Shown here: one piece after another, positions 1-7,937 of the stretch | How positions within the stretch are numbered: the first letter of the stretch is position 1 | Layout: every line of letters begins with the position of its first letter | NCBI GenBank assembly: GCA_025966175.1 | Contig: JAOPVN010000222.1 | Coordinates: 1 to 12,631, forward strand | Origin: Modestobacter sp. | GTDB taxonomy: Bacteria; Actinomycetota; Actinomycetes; Mycobacteriales; Geodermatophilaceae | Direction: 5' to 3' | DNA: 12,631 nucleotides | Made by a program: the position numbers and the translations under genes | The notes under the pieces: model-generated | What the model saw: the letters and a program-made list of their open reading frames with translations, nothing else | What the model was told of the DNA's origin: nothing | The model's database searches: none

Positions 1-149
1 TGATCGCGTTCGCCCGCACCCAGCTGGCCGACTTCAAGGTGCCGCAGTTCGTCCGGGTGCTCGAGGCGCCGCTGCCGCGCAACGCCGGGGGCAAGGTGCT
101 CAAGAGCCCGCTGCGCCAGGTCACCGAGTGGACCGCCGTCCCGCGCTGA
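1..149 (+). CDS. Acyl-CoA synthetase (AMP-binding family), C-terminal end only
   Basis: The reading frame begins at base 3 and gives the last 48 residues of the protein, ending in TGA at 147-149. The fragment contains DFKVPQFVRVLEAPLPRN followed by AGGKVLK. This is the C-terminal A10-type motif of the adenylate-forming (ANL) superfamily, where the conserved lysine (here codon 93-95) contacts the acyl-adenylate. Such enzymes activate a carboxylic acid with ATP and join it to CoA. The substrate cannot be judged from this piece because the AMP-binding core lies outside the window. It is on the opposite strand to the transporter operon and is followed by a palindrome and a decayed gene, so nothing links it functionally to the operon. 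The family call is secure; the exact enzyme is not. Confidence 0.85.
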   Translation, partial: IAFARTQLADFKVPQFVRVLEAPLPRNAGGKVLKSPLRQVTEWTAVPR

Positions 150-158
150 CCCGGTGGG

Positions 159-174
159 CCTTCGGTACCGAAGG
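159..174 (+). terminator. 16-bp perfect palindrome, possible terminator
   Basis: CCTTCGGTACCGAAGG is perfectly self-complementary and begins 10 bases after the acyl-CoA synthetase stop codon. As RNA it could fold with a 6-bp stem and a GTAC loop. There is no following T-run, so an intrinsic terminator is only one reading; it could also be a protein site. The right arm is partly repeated directly after it (GGTACCGAA, then GGTACGAA). Confidence 0.35.
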
Positions 175-191
175 TACGAAGGCGGCCGGGT

Positions 192-736
192 CGGGCCGGA
201 GACGAGGCAGCCGGCCTCCGGCAGGTGGCCGTGGTCGACGCCGCGGGCCGGGTGGCGGGGTTCACCGGCGACCAGAACGTGGCGGCCGCCGGCAGCCGGG
301 CGGGCCACCAGGTCGTGGCGCAGGGCAACATGCTCGGCGCCGACGCCGTGTACGAGTCGATGATCGACGCCTACGAGAGCAGCACCGCGCCCTTCGCCGA
401 GCAGCTGCTGGCCGCGCTGCGCGCCGCCGAGGACAACGGTGGCGACGCCGCGGGTCGCAGTCGGCCGCGATCAGGATCGTCTCCGGGGAGCGCACCGACG
501 CGCCCTGGGAGCAGACGCTGGTGGACATCCGGGTCGACGACCACGTGGACCCGATCGGGGAGCTGACCCGGCTGCTGGCGCTGCACCGCGCCTGCGAGAC
601 GCTCGGCGCCGCCATGTTCACCCCGGGCCTGCTGATGGGCGCGTTCGACGACGTCTCCGCGGCCGAGCTCGACGCCTCGCTGGCCGCGTTCGAGGAGGTC
701 TTCGCGGCAGCGCCGCACTTCCGGGCCTACCGGAGC
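192..736 (+). pseudogene. DUF1028 family remnant, 5'-truncated and frameshifted
   Basis: Two adjoining frames together read as a DUF1028 (Ntn-hydrolase-like) protein. The first frame, about 192-458, gives LRQVAVVDAAGRVAGFTGDQ, then an A-G-S-R-A-G-H stretch and QGNMLGADAVYESMIDAYE, all typical of the middle of this family. The second frame, from about 459, continues with QSAAIRIVSGE and WEQTLVDIRVDDHVDPIGEL. Restoring one base between 458 and 459 would give the expected G-R-Q-S-A-A joint, so a single-base deletion is the simplest explanation. The N-terminal part, roughly 60 residues including the presumed N-terminal nucleophile, is absent, and no start codon or ribosome binding site leads in. 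The 3' end has no stop before the frame enters DNA coding for the amidohydrolase on the other strand. The family's function is poorly known; from memory, relatives often sit near peptide transporters and amidohydrolases. A sequencing error could explain the frameshift but not the missing ends. Confidence 0.65.
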
Positions 737-1984
737 TCAGCGAGGGACCTCGACCAGCGGCGCCGGCAGGTCGTCGCGGACCACGACGCCGTCCTTCGCG
801 ACCAGCACCACCCGGGAGACCGCGGTGATGTCGGCCGTCGGGTCGCCGTCGACGAGCACCAGGTCGGCGCGCTTGCCCAGCTCGACGGTGCCGACGGCGT
901 GCAGCACGTCCAGGTTCTCCGCCGCGTTGCGGGTGGCCGCGACGACGGCCTGCATCGGCGAGAGGCCCAGCCCGACCATCAGGGCCAGCTCGTCGGCGAG
1001 GTCCTCGTGCGGGTTGAAGGGCGTGCCGGCGTCGGTGCCGGCGGCGATCTTCATGCCCGACCTCACGGCGGCCACGAAGCTGTCCCGGCTGTGCTGGAGC
1101 TGGTCCTCGGCCTTCTCCACCACCCAGGCCGGCACGCCGTTGGCGACGCCGGCCTCCACGATCCGGGACACCGCCAGCAGGGTGGGCACCAGGAAGGCGC
1201 CCCGGTCCAGCGCCAGCTGGAGGGTGTCGTCGTCCAGGTGCATGCCGTGCTCGATGGAGTCGATCCCGGCCAGCAGGGCGTTGCGGATGCCGGCGTTGCC
1301 GATCGCGTGCGTGGTCGCCCGCCGTCCGGAGTTGTGCGCCTCCTGGGCGACCACCGCCAGCTCCTCGGGGAGCAGCGCGACGTTGTTCGGGTCCACCCCC
1401 GCGGTGAGGACGCCGCCAGTGGCCATCACCTTGATGAAGTCGGCGCCCTCCTTGATCTCCGCCCGCACGGCCCGGCGGACGGCATCCACCCCGTCGGCCT
1501 CCCGGCCGATGAAGTGCCCGTGCCCGCCGGTCATCGTGATGACCCGGCCGGCCGCGACGACCCGGGGACCGGGCACCAGGCCGGAGTCGATGGCCTTGGC
1601 GAGGTCCAGCACGATGCCGCTGGCCGCGCCGCAGTCCCGCACGGTGGTCACGCCGGTCTGCAGGGTGAGCGCGGCCATCGTCGCCGCGCGCAGCGTGGCC
1701 AGTGGCACCGAGTCCTCGGCCACCTGAGCGGCGAGGTCGGGGCTGGCGTCGCTGCTCAGGTGGACGTGGGCGTTGATCAGCCCGGGCAGCAGGTGCCGCC
1801 CGCCGCCGTGCACGACCGCGTGGTCGGGCACGGACGGCGCCTGGTCGTCCGGGCCGATCCACTCGATGCGGCCGCCGGAGCAGAGCACCGAGGTGCCCGG
1901 CCGGGCCGCCGCCCCGGTGCCGTCGACGAGGGCGACGTCGCGGACCAGCAGGGGGGCGGCGGTGGTGGTGGTCAGCCCGCGCAT
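737..1984 (-). CDS. Metal-dependent amidohydrolase (COG1228 / Xaa-Pro dipeptidase-like)
   Basis: A 415-residue cytosolic member of the amidohydrolase superfamily, imidazolonepropionase-like branch. The metal-site motifs are complete: H73-x-H75 in NAHVHL, K185 in FIKVMATGG (candidate carboxylated lysine), H226 in THAIGN, H246 in IEHGMHLD and D318 in AGTDAGTPFNPHE. The C-terminal GKRADLVLVDGDP stretch is also typical. Characterised relatives in this branch include dipeptidases that cleave Xaa-Pro or N-acyl amino acids, so hydrolysis of a dipeptide or capped amino acid is a reasonable inference; the exact substrate is not visible. The ATG start at 1984 has GAGGAG 7 bases upstream and leaves a 25-base gap after the S9 peptidase gene, so it is probably the last gene of the operon. 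There is no signal peptide. No clear terminator follows; the gene ends against the DUF1028 remnant. Confidence 0.85.
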   Translation of the reverse strand: MRGLTTTTAAPLLVRDVALVDGTGAAARPGTSVLCSGGRIEWIGPDDQAPSVPDHAVVHGGGRHLLPGLINAHVHLSSDASPDLAAQVAEDSVPLATLRAATMAALTLQTGVTTVRDCGAASGIVLDLAKAIDSGLVPGPRVVAAGRVITMTGGHGHFIGREADGVDAVRRAVRAEIKEGADFIKVMATGGVLTAGVDPNNVALLPEELAVVAQEAHNSGRRATTHAIGNAGIRNALLAGIDSIEHGMHLDDDTLQLALDRGAFLVPTLLAVSRIVEAGVANGVPAWVVEKAEDQLQHSRDSFVAAVRSGMKIAAGTDAGTPFNPHEDLADELALMVGLGLSPMQAVVAATRNAAENLDVLHAVGTVELGKRADLVLVDGDPTADITAVSRVVLVAKDGVVVRDDLPAPLVEVPR

Positions 1985-2009
1985 CGGAGATCTCCTCGCA
2001 GAAGGGGGG

Positions 2010-3932
2010 TCACGGCTTGAGGTAGCGGTCGAACCACTCGGTCAGCGCCGCCAGCCGCTCGATCCGGCCGGCCAGGTCGGCCACCACGTACGGGCCGATG
2101 TGCGACATGCCGGGCAGCCGGAGCATCTCGGTGGGGCAGCCGGCCAGGTGCAGCAGGTTGTAGAAGACGTCGCCCTGACCGGTGGGGCAGCGCAGGTCGT
2201 CCTCGTGCTCGATGACCAGCGTCGGGGTGATGCAGTCGGCGGCGTAGGTGGCCGGCGACTGCCGGACGTAGGGCGCCATGCTGACCGGGCCGTGCCCGGG
2301 CTCCTCGCCCATCCACGCGCCGACGACCTGCGGGATGTCCGAGCCGATCATCCCGTTCCAGTCGGTGACCGGGCACTCGGCGATGCCGGCGGCGAACCGG
2401 TCGCTGTGGGTGACCAGCCAGGAGGTCAGGTAACCGCCGCCGGACAGCCCGAAGGACCCGAGCCGGTCGGGGTCGACCAGGCCCAGGGAGATGGCGTGGT
2501 CCAGACCGGCGTGGATGTCGCCCGCGTCGTGGTTGCCCCAGTCGGCGACCAGCACCTTGGCGAAGTCCTCGCCGTAGCCCGACGAGCCGCGGAAGTTCAC
2601 CAGCAGCACCCCGTAGCCGGCGGAGGTGAACAGGTGGTCGTCCATGGAGAACCCGTGGCCGTAGACGGCGAACGGGCCGCCGTGGATGTTGACCACCGTC
2701 GGGTAGGGGCCCTCGCCGCCGACCGGCTCGAGGAACCAGCCCTCCACCGGGGTGCCGTCGGCGCCGGTGAAGTGCAGCTCGTGCACGGTGAACGGCGGTT
2801 CGGCCAGCCACGCGCGGTCCAGCCCGGAGGCCGGCACCTCGCTGCGGTCGGTCAGGTCGAAGACGGTGAGGGTGGCGGGGTCGGCGAACGTGGTGCGGGC
2901 CAGCAGCACCCGCGAGCCGCGCAGCACGATCGGGACCACGGAGAAGTCGCCGGTGTGCACCGTCTCGCCCTGCCCGTCGGCGGTGGCGATCCGGTGCAGG
3001 CTCAGCCGGCCACCGGTCTGCAGGTGGAAGTACACGTCGTCGGTGGCCCGGTCGACCAGCAGCTTCGGCTCGAACAGCGCGCTGTTCATGCCCATCTGCA
3101 TCATCCCGCCGATCTGCCCGTCCAGGGTCAGCCCGAGCGGGGTGTCGGCGCCGGTGGCCGGGTCGTGCACGACCAGGTCCACCTGCTGGTAGACCTCCCA
3201 CTCCGAGGTCCGCACGATCCGGCCGTCGGAGAGCCACGCGGCCGACGGCGGGGCGATCAGGCGGTCGGACTCCACGACGACGTGCGTCCGGGCGCCGTCG
3301 GCGGTCACCGTGCGCACCGTGACCGCGGCGGTCGAGGGCTCGGCGAAGGTGTCGTAGAGCAGGGTGCTGCCGTCGGGCGACCACTGCACGTTGCCGGCGA
3401 CGCCGTCGTGGAAGGTCAGCCGGGTCGGGGTGCCGCCGGCGGCCGGGACGGTCCAGACGTCGGCGCGGACGTCCTCGACCAGCCCCATCCCGTCCCGCCG
3501 CCAGACCGGGCGGGTGACCCGGTAGGGGCGGCGGGCGTCGCGCACGGGCGCGTCGGAGGCGGTGAAGGCCAGCGTCGCGCCGTCCGGCGACCAGCGCGGC
3601 GCGCCGGCCCCGCGGGCGAAGCCGGTGAGCACCGTCGTCGACCGGTCGGCCAGGTCCAGGACGGCGACCTGGCTGTGCCCGTCGACCTCCTGCAGGAAGG
3701 CGATCCGGCTGCCGTCGGGGGAGAAGCTCGGCGCCGACTGGGTGCGGTCGGAGTCGCTCAGCAGTTCGGCCGCGCCACCGAGCTCCTGCCGCCAGAGCAG
3801 GGTCTGCTCCAGCGCCGTCCGCCCGTCGCGCGTGGTGGCGGCGTAGACCGTCGACCCGCCGTCCGGGGCGAGGTCGGCGGCGACGATCTCGGGAAAGCGG
3901 GCCAGGTCTTCGGCGGTGAAGGCAGCGGCCAT
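2010..3932 (-). CDS. S9 prolyl-oligopeptidase-family peptidase (acylaminoacyl-peptidase-like)
   Basis: A 640-residue serine peptidase. Residues about 1-380 form a WD40/TolB-like beta-propeller with repeated WSPDG or FSPDG blades (for example near 70, 114 and 184). Residues about 385-640 form the alpha/beta-hydrolase domain. Visible catalytic features are HGGP at 417-420 (oxyanion region), nucleophile S497 in G-L-S-G-G-G, the acid D579 in EDDLRCP and H611 in GMSHIG. The family cleaves short peptides, often after proline or at a blocked N-terminus, with the propeller limiting substrate size. No signal peptide or membrane segment is seen, so it should act in the cytoplasm on what the adjacent transporter brings in. 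The ATG at 3932 was chosen over longer readings because GAGGAG lies 8 bases upstream and the family N-terminus fits; a longer frame would overlap the upstream ATPase gene. The gap to that gene is 35 bases. Confidence 0.9.
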   Translation of the reverse strand: MAAAFTAEDLARFPEIVAADLAPDGGSTVYAATTRDGRTALEQTLLWRQELGGAAELLSDSDRTQSAPSFSPDGSRIAFLQEVDGHSQVAVLDLADRSTTVLTGFARGAGAPRWSPDGATLAFTASDAPVRDARRPYRVTRPVWRRDGMGLVEDVRADVWTVPAAGGTPTRLTFHDGVAGNVQWSPDGSTLLYDTFAEPSTAAVTVRTVTADGARTHVVVESDRLIAPPSAAWLSDGRIVRTSEWEVYQQVDLVVHDPATGADTPLGLTLDGQIGGMMQMGMNSALFEPKLLVDRATDDVYFHLQTGGRLSLHRIATADGQGETVHTGDFSVVPIVLRGSRVLLARTTFADPATLTVFDLTDRSEVPASGLDRAWLAEPPFTVHELHFTGADGTPVEGWFLEPVGGEGPYPTVVNIHGGPFAVYGHGFSMDDHLFTSAGYGVLLVNFRGSSGYGEDFAKVLVADWGNHDAGDIHAGLDHAISLGLVDPDRLGSFGLSGGGYLTSWLVTHSDRFAAGIAECPVTDWNGMIGSDIPQVVGAWMGEEPGHGPVSMAPYVRQSPATYAADCITPTLVIEHEDDLRCPTGQGDVFYNLLHLAGCPTEMLRLPGMSHIGPYVVADLAGRIERLAALTEWFDRYLKP

Positions 3933-3967
3933 CGGGAGGTCTCCTCGGGGTGCGGTGGACGGGCGGG

Positions 3968-4999
3968 TCATGCGGGGGTGCCGGCGCGGACGAGCGGGAA
4001 GTGGCAGGCGGCCGCGCGACCGGACTGCCCGGCCAGCGGCAGCAGCGGCGGTGCGGTGCCGATGCAGATCGACCGGCCCTCGACCACGCGCGGCCCCTGC
4101 GGGCAGCGCGGATGGAAGGCGCAGCCGGCCGGCGGGTTCGCCGGGTCGCCGGGGTCGGCGGCCACCACCGGCGGCGGCTCGGTGTCGAACATCGCGCCGC
4201 TGGGGTCGGGCACGCTGGCCCGCAGCAGCTCGGTGTAGGGGTGCGACGGCGACCGCAGCAGCCCGATGTCGCCCTGCTCGACCAGGCTGCCCAGGTACAG
4301 CACGCTGATCTCGTCGCACATGTACCGGGCGATAGACAGGTCGTGGGTGATGAAGACGACGGCGAGGTCGGCCTGCTTCTGCAGGGACAGCAGCAGGTTG
4401 AGGATCTCGGCCTGCACCGAGGAGTCCAGCGCGGAGGTGACCTCGTCGGCGATGAGCACCTTCGGCTGCACCGCCAGCGCCCGGGCGATGACGATGCGCT
4501 GTCGCTGGCCGCCGGAGAACTCGTGCGGGAGCCGGTCGGCGGCGTCCCCCTCCAGCGCCACCGTCTCCAGCAGGTCGGTGATCCGGGCCCGGTCGGCCCG
4601 CCGGAGCGAGGCGCCCGGGTCGAGGGCCTCGGCGAGCGCCCGGCCGACGGTCATCCGCGGGTCCAGCGAGGAGTAGGGATCCTGCGGCACCAGCTGGATG
4701 TTGCGGCGGGCTGCGCGCAGCTGCCGGCGGCGCAGCCGGGCGGTGTCCGCGCCGTCGAGCAGCACCTGCCCGGACAGCGGGGCGAGCTCGCCGACCAGCA
4801 CCTTGGCCAGCGTCGACTTGCCCGACCCGGACTCCCCGACGATGCCCATCGTGCGGCCGGGTGCGACCGCCAGGGACACGTCGCGCAGCACCCGCGCCGA
4901 CCGGGAGGCCGAGCCGTAGCCGGCGCTGACCCGGTCGACCCGCAGCACCGGCTGCGGGGTGGCAGGCAGGGTGGACGACGGGGTGGACGGTGCGGTCAT
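3968..4999 (-). CDS. Peptide ABC transporter ATP-binding protein, DppF/OppF type
   Basis: A 343-residue ABC ATPase. It has Walker A GESGSGKS at 55-62, a Q-loop near 106, signature FSGGQ at 161-165, Walker B VLIADE at 181-186 and the switch histidine H219 in ITHD. The C-terminal region has the oligopeptide-transporter extension with cysteines in CAFHPRCP at 293-300 and a later ACHF. This subgroup pairs with a DppD-type ATPase, here the one fused to the permease encoded just upstream. The ATG at 4999 overlaps the preceding stop by 4 bases (ATGA) and has only a weak GGTGG upstream, so translation is probably coupled. It powers import at the inner face of the membrane. Substrate specificity is not encoded here. 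Confidence 0.93.
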   Translation of the reverse strand: MTAPSTPSSTLPATPQPVLRVDRVSAGYGSASRSARVLRDVSLAVAPGRTMGIVGESGSGKSTLAKVLVGELAPLSGQVLLDGADTARLRRRQLRAARRNIQLVPQDPYSSLDPRMTVGRALAEALDPGASLRRADRARITDLLETVALEGDAADRLPHEFSGGQRQRIVIARALAVQPKVLIADEVTSALDSSVQAEILNLLLSLQKQADLAVVFITHDLSIARYMCDEISVLYLGSLVEQGDIGLLRSPSHPYTELLRASVPDPSGAMFDTEPPPVVAADPGDPANPPAGCAFHPRCPQGPRVVEGRSICIGTAPPLLPLAGQSGRAAACHFPLVRAGTPA

Positions 5000-6867
5000 C
5001 GGGCCACCGTCAGCTCGGAGTCGACCGCGTGGCAGGCGGCGGAACCGCCGTCGGGATCGGGCAGCAGCACGGGGTCCTCCTCGAGACAGCGCGGCATCAC
5101 CAGCGGGCAGCGGGGGGCGAAGGAGCAGGCGTTGCCCACCTCGCCCGGCTTGGGCGGGCGACCGCCGAGGGGCTGCAGCGGAGCGGTCCGGCGGTCGGCG
5201 TCCTCACCGGGGGAGGCGGCCAGCAGCGCCTTCGTGTACGGGTGGTGCACCCGCCCGGCGCGCAGGTCGGCGACCGAGACCTCCTCGACGATCCGCCCGG
5301 CGTACATGACGCAGACCCGGTGGCAGAGCGCGGAGACGACCTTGATGTCGTGCGAGATGAGCAGCATCGCGGTGCCGCGCTCGGTGTTGATCTGGTGCAG
5401 CAGGCGCAGCACGTCGGCCTGCACGGTGACGTCGAGCGCCGTCGTCGGCTCGTCGGCGACGAGCAGCCGGGGCTCCGAGAGCAGGGCCATCGCGATCATC
5501 GCCCGCTGCCGCATGCCGCCAGAGAGCTCGTGCGGGTACTGGTGCATCCGTGCCTCGGGGGAGGAGACGCGCACCTCCCGCAACCGGGCGATGGCCAGCT
5601 TCTCGGCGGCCCGGCGGGGCACGCCCTTGTGCACCCGCAGCACCTCGGTGAGCTGGGTGCCGATGTGCAGCGCCGGGTTGAAGCAGCTCGACGGGTCCTG
5701 GAACACGACGCCGAGGTCGGTGGCGAGACTGGTCGGCGCCGAAAGGTCGGCGCGCTGCAGGTCGGTGCCGTTGATCCGCAGTCGGTCGGCCGACCAGGTC
5801 AGCGACGGGTTGAGCAGCCGGGCCAGCGCCATGGCGGTCACGCTCTTGCCCGAGCCGGACTCGCCGACCAGGCCGACGATCTCGCCGGCGGCGATGTCGA
5901 GGGAGACCCCGCGCACCAGCGGCGCACCACCCGCGGAGACCTGCAGCTCGCGCAGCGAGGCGACGACCTCCCGATCGCCGGACGGCGCCGCGGTCGACAC
6001 CGGCGGGACGGTCAGCTGCCGGCCGCGGGAACGGCGGAGCTTGGGCGGCCGCACCGATTGGCGCGGCTCCCAGTGCTTGGCCAGCCCGTCGCCGACGAGT
6101 CCGGCACCGAGCCCGGTGAGCAGGATGGCCAGCGCCGGGCCGACGGACTCGACCGGGGTGACCGACAGGTCGCGCAGACCGGCGGCCAGCAGGGTTCCCC
6201 AGTCGTAGTCGGGCTGCTGCACGCCCAGGCCGAGGAAGCTCAGGCCGGACAACGACACGATGCTGGTGGCGAAGCCGACGGAGCTGAGCACCAGCACCGG
6301 GGCCGAGATGTTGGGCAGCACGTGCCGCAGCAGCAGCCGGGTGCGGCCGCTGCCCAGCAGCCGGGCGACGACGACGTACTGCCGGGCGCTCACCGAGCTG
6401 GCCAGGGTGTTGGTCAGTCGGGCGAACTGCGGGCAGAACGCCACCCCGATGGCGACGACCACCGAGACCACCCCCGGGGTGAAGATCGCGGTGATCGCCA
6501 GCGCGATGATGATCGGCGGGTAGGAGACCAGCAGGTCGATGGTGCGGGCACCGGCGCCGCGGACGAACCGGCCGGCGAGCACCACCCCGGCGCCCAGCAG
6601 GGTGCCGATGACGACGGCGATGAGGGTGGCGCACAGCGCCATGAGCAGGGTCAGCCGGGTGGCCACGAGCGTCCGCAGCAGCACGTCCCGGCCGAGCGCG
6701 TCGGTGCCCAGCAGGTGCGCACCGGAGCTGCCCTGCCGGATGTCGGCGGTCAGCGCGTCGGCCTCGTCGCCCCAGATCAGTGGCGCGAGGATGCCGAGCG
6801 CCACCATGAGGCCGAACAGGACCAGGCCGGTGACCAGCATGGCCGGCAGCCGCCGGCGCGGGCTCAC
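4996..6867 (-). CDS. Fused peptide ABC transporter permease-ATPase (DppC-DppD)
   Basis: A 623-residue fusion protein. Residues 1-265 are a DppC-type permease: an N-terminal membrane segment at about 11-32, the family motif HLLGTDALGRD near 51-61, further hydrophobic spans, and a coupling (EAA-like) loop around 168-186. A basic, proline-containing linker of about 35 residues leads into a complete DppD-type ATPase from about 303. The ATPase has Walker A GESGSGKS at 335-342, signature LSGGM at 448-452, Walker B LLVADE at 468-473, H506 and the C-terminal cysteine extension (CSFAPRCP). The GTG start at 6867 is preceded by GGAGG at a 5-base gap and overlaps the upstream stop as GTGA. The internal ATG at codon 10 is a possible alternative. 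Both domains look intact, with no stop between them. Such fusions are known from annotated actinobacterial peptide transporters, but are less common than separate genes. Confidence 0.92.
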   Translation of the reverse strand: MSPRRRLPAMLVTGLVLFGLMVALGILAPLIWGDEADALTADIRQGSSGAHLLGTDALGRDVLLRTLVATRLTLLMALCATLIAVVIGTLLGAGVVLAGRFVRGAGARTIDLLVSYPPIIIALAITAIFTPGVVSVVVAIGVAFCPQFARLTNTLASSVSARQYVVVARLLGSGRTRLLLRHVLPNISAPVLVLSSVGFATSIVSLSGLSFLGLGVQQPDYDWGTLLAAGLRDLSVTPVESVGPALAILLTGLGAGLVGDGLAKHWEPRQSVRPPKLRRSRGRQLTVPPVSTAAPSGDREVVASLRELQVSAGGAPLVRGVSLDIAAGEIVGLVGESGSGKSVTAMALARLLNPSLTWSADRLRINGTDLQRADLSAPTSLATDLGVVFQDPSSCFNPALHIGTQLTEVLRVHKGVPRRAAEKLAIARLREVRVSSPEARMHQYPHELSGGMRQRAMIAMALLSEPRLLVADEPTTALDVTVQADVLRLLHQINTERGTAMLLISHDIKVVSALCHRVCVMYAGRIVEEVSVADLRAGRVHHPYTKALLAASPGEDADRRTAPLQPLGGRPPKPGEVGNACSFAPRCPLVMPRCLEEDPVLLPDPDGGSAACHAVDSELTVAR

Positions 6868-7937
6868 GACGTCCTCCGGGAGAGCACCCGCGGGTCGAGC
6901 AGGCCGAGGGTGATGTCGACGGCCAGGTTGATGACGACGGCGACGAGCCCCAGGACGAGGATCACGCCCTGCACCGAGGGGTAGTCGCTGCGCAGGATCG
7001 CCTGCACCACGGCGGTGCCCACCCCGCTGATGTTGAAGACGTTCTCGGTGATGACGGTGCCTCCGAGCAGAGCGACCAGCAGCAGCCCCCCGAGGGTGAG
7101 TGTGCTGGTCACGACGTTGGGCAGGACGTGACGGAGGAGCAACCGGGTGCGGGAGAGCCGCTTGCTGGTCGCCGTCGTCATGTACTCCTGGGACAGCACG
7201 GTGAGGGTCTCGTTGCGCACCAGCCGGGCCAGCACGGCAGCCGGGGGGAGCCCGACGGCCAGCGCCGGCAGCAGCATCGACTCGAAGCCGGGGCCACCCT
7301 GCACCGGGAACCACTGCAGGGACAGGGCGAACACGTAGACCAGCAACGTGCCGGTGATGTACTCCGGCAGGGCCCCGACGAGCGAGGTCACCGCGGTGAA
7401 CGGCGAGGTGAAGGCCCGGCCGCGGCCGCGGTGGTCGAGCATGCCGGCGGTGATGCCGAGCAGGAAGCCGAGCACCAGGACGACGGCCAGCGCGCTGAGC
7501 GCGAGCTGGGCGGTGAGCGGCAGCCGCTGCCCGATCATCTCGGTGACCGGCTGCTTGTTCACGAACGACTCGCCCAGGTCGCCGGTGAACACCCCGGAGA
7601 CGTAGGAGCCGAGCTGCTGCCAGAACGGGTCGTTGAGACCGAGGTCCTCGCGCACCTGCTCGACCTGGTCGGGGGTGGCGTTCATCCCGACGATCAGCCG
7701 GGCGGGGTCACCGGGGACGAACCGGACGATCAGGAAGGTCAGCAGGATGATGACCAGCAGGACGGCGACCACGCCGACGAGCCGCCGGCCCAGGTAGCGG
7801 GCCCAGAGGGCGGCGGTCCGGTGCCGGGCCGGTGCGCTGGTCTCGGGGACCTCGCTGCCGGGCCCGGCGGCGGGGACGGTCAGTGCCGCCCCCGCCGCCG
7901 CATCGGTGGTGCGAACGCCCGTTTCCGGACCGGTCAC
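6864..7937 (-). CDS. Peptide ABC transporter permease, DppB type
   Basis: A 357-residue membrane protein. A polar N-terminal tail of about 48 residues precedes a first membrane span at about 52-71. RFVPGDPARLIVG and the following Q-V-x-x-V-R-x-D-L-G-L segment are hallmarks of DppB/OppB. Further hydrophobic spans lie near 143-165, 180-206, 221-240, 277-297 and 322-343, with the coupling loop at about 255-275 (RTRLLLRHVLPN). It should pair with the DppC half of the fusion protein to form the membrane channel. The GTG at 7937 overlaps the stop of the binding-protein gene (GTGA). No good ribosome binding site precedes it, so it is probably coupled; the GTG at codon 8 is an alternative start and the exact N-terminus is uncertain. 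Confidence 0.92.
   Translation of the reverse strand: MTGPETGVRTTDAAAGAALTVPAAGPGSEVPETSAPARHRTAALWARYLGRRLVGVVAVLLVIILLTFLIVRFVPGDPARLIVGMNATPDQVEQVREDLGLNDPFWQQLGSYVSGVFTGDLGESFVNKQPVTEMIGQRLPLTAQLALSALAVVLVLGFLLGITAGMLDHRGRGRAFTSPFTAVTSLVGALPEYITGTLLVYVFALSLQWFPVQGGPGFESMLLPALAVGLPPAAVLARLVRNETLTVLSQEYMTTATSKRLSRTRLLLRHVLPNVVTSTLTLGGLLLVALLGGTVITENVFNISGVGTAVVQAILRSDYPSVQGVILVLGLVAVVINLAVDITLGLLDPRVLSRRTS

Noticed and set aside
128..2020. A 630-codon open frame on the plus strand
   Set aside because: Apart from the DUF1028 piece it is antisense to the amidohydrolase gene, with low-complexity Arg/Gly/Asp-rich translation typical of GC-rich shadow frames.
3933..4319. An N-terminal extension of the S9 peptidase frame up to 4319
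   Set aside because: It would overlap the DppF gene over its 3' third and gives Arg/Ala-rich sequence unlike the family; the ATG at 3932 has a good ribosome binding site.
1773..6208. Long plus-strand open frames (821 and 752 codons) across the peptidase and ATPase genes
   Set aside because: They mirror well-supported minus-strand genes, have repetitive Gly/Val/Arg-rich or Ser/Arg-rich translations and no recognisable domain.
4996..6867. Possible assembly artefact joining separate DppC and DppD genes
   Set aside because: The frame is continuous with a plausible linker, no stop or ribosome binding site is seen between domains, and such fusions are known in actinobacteria.
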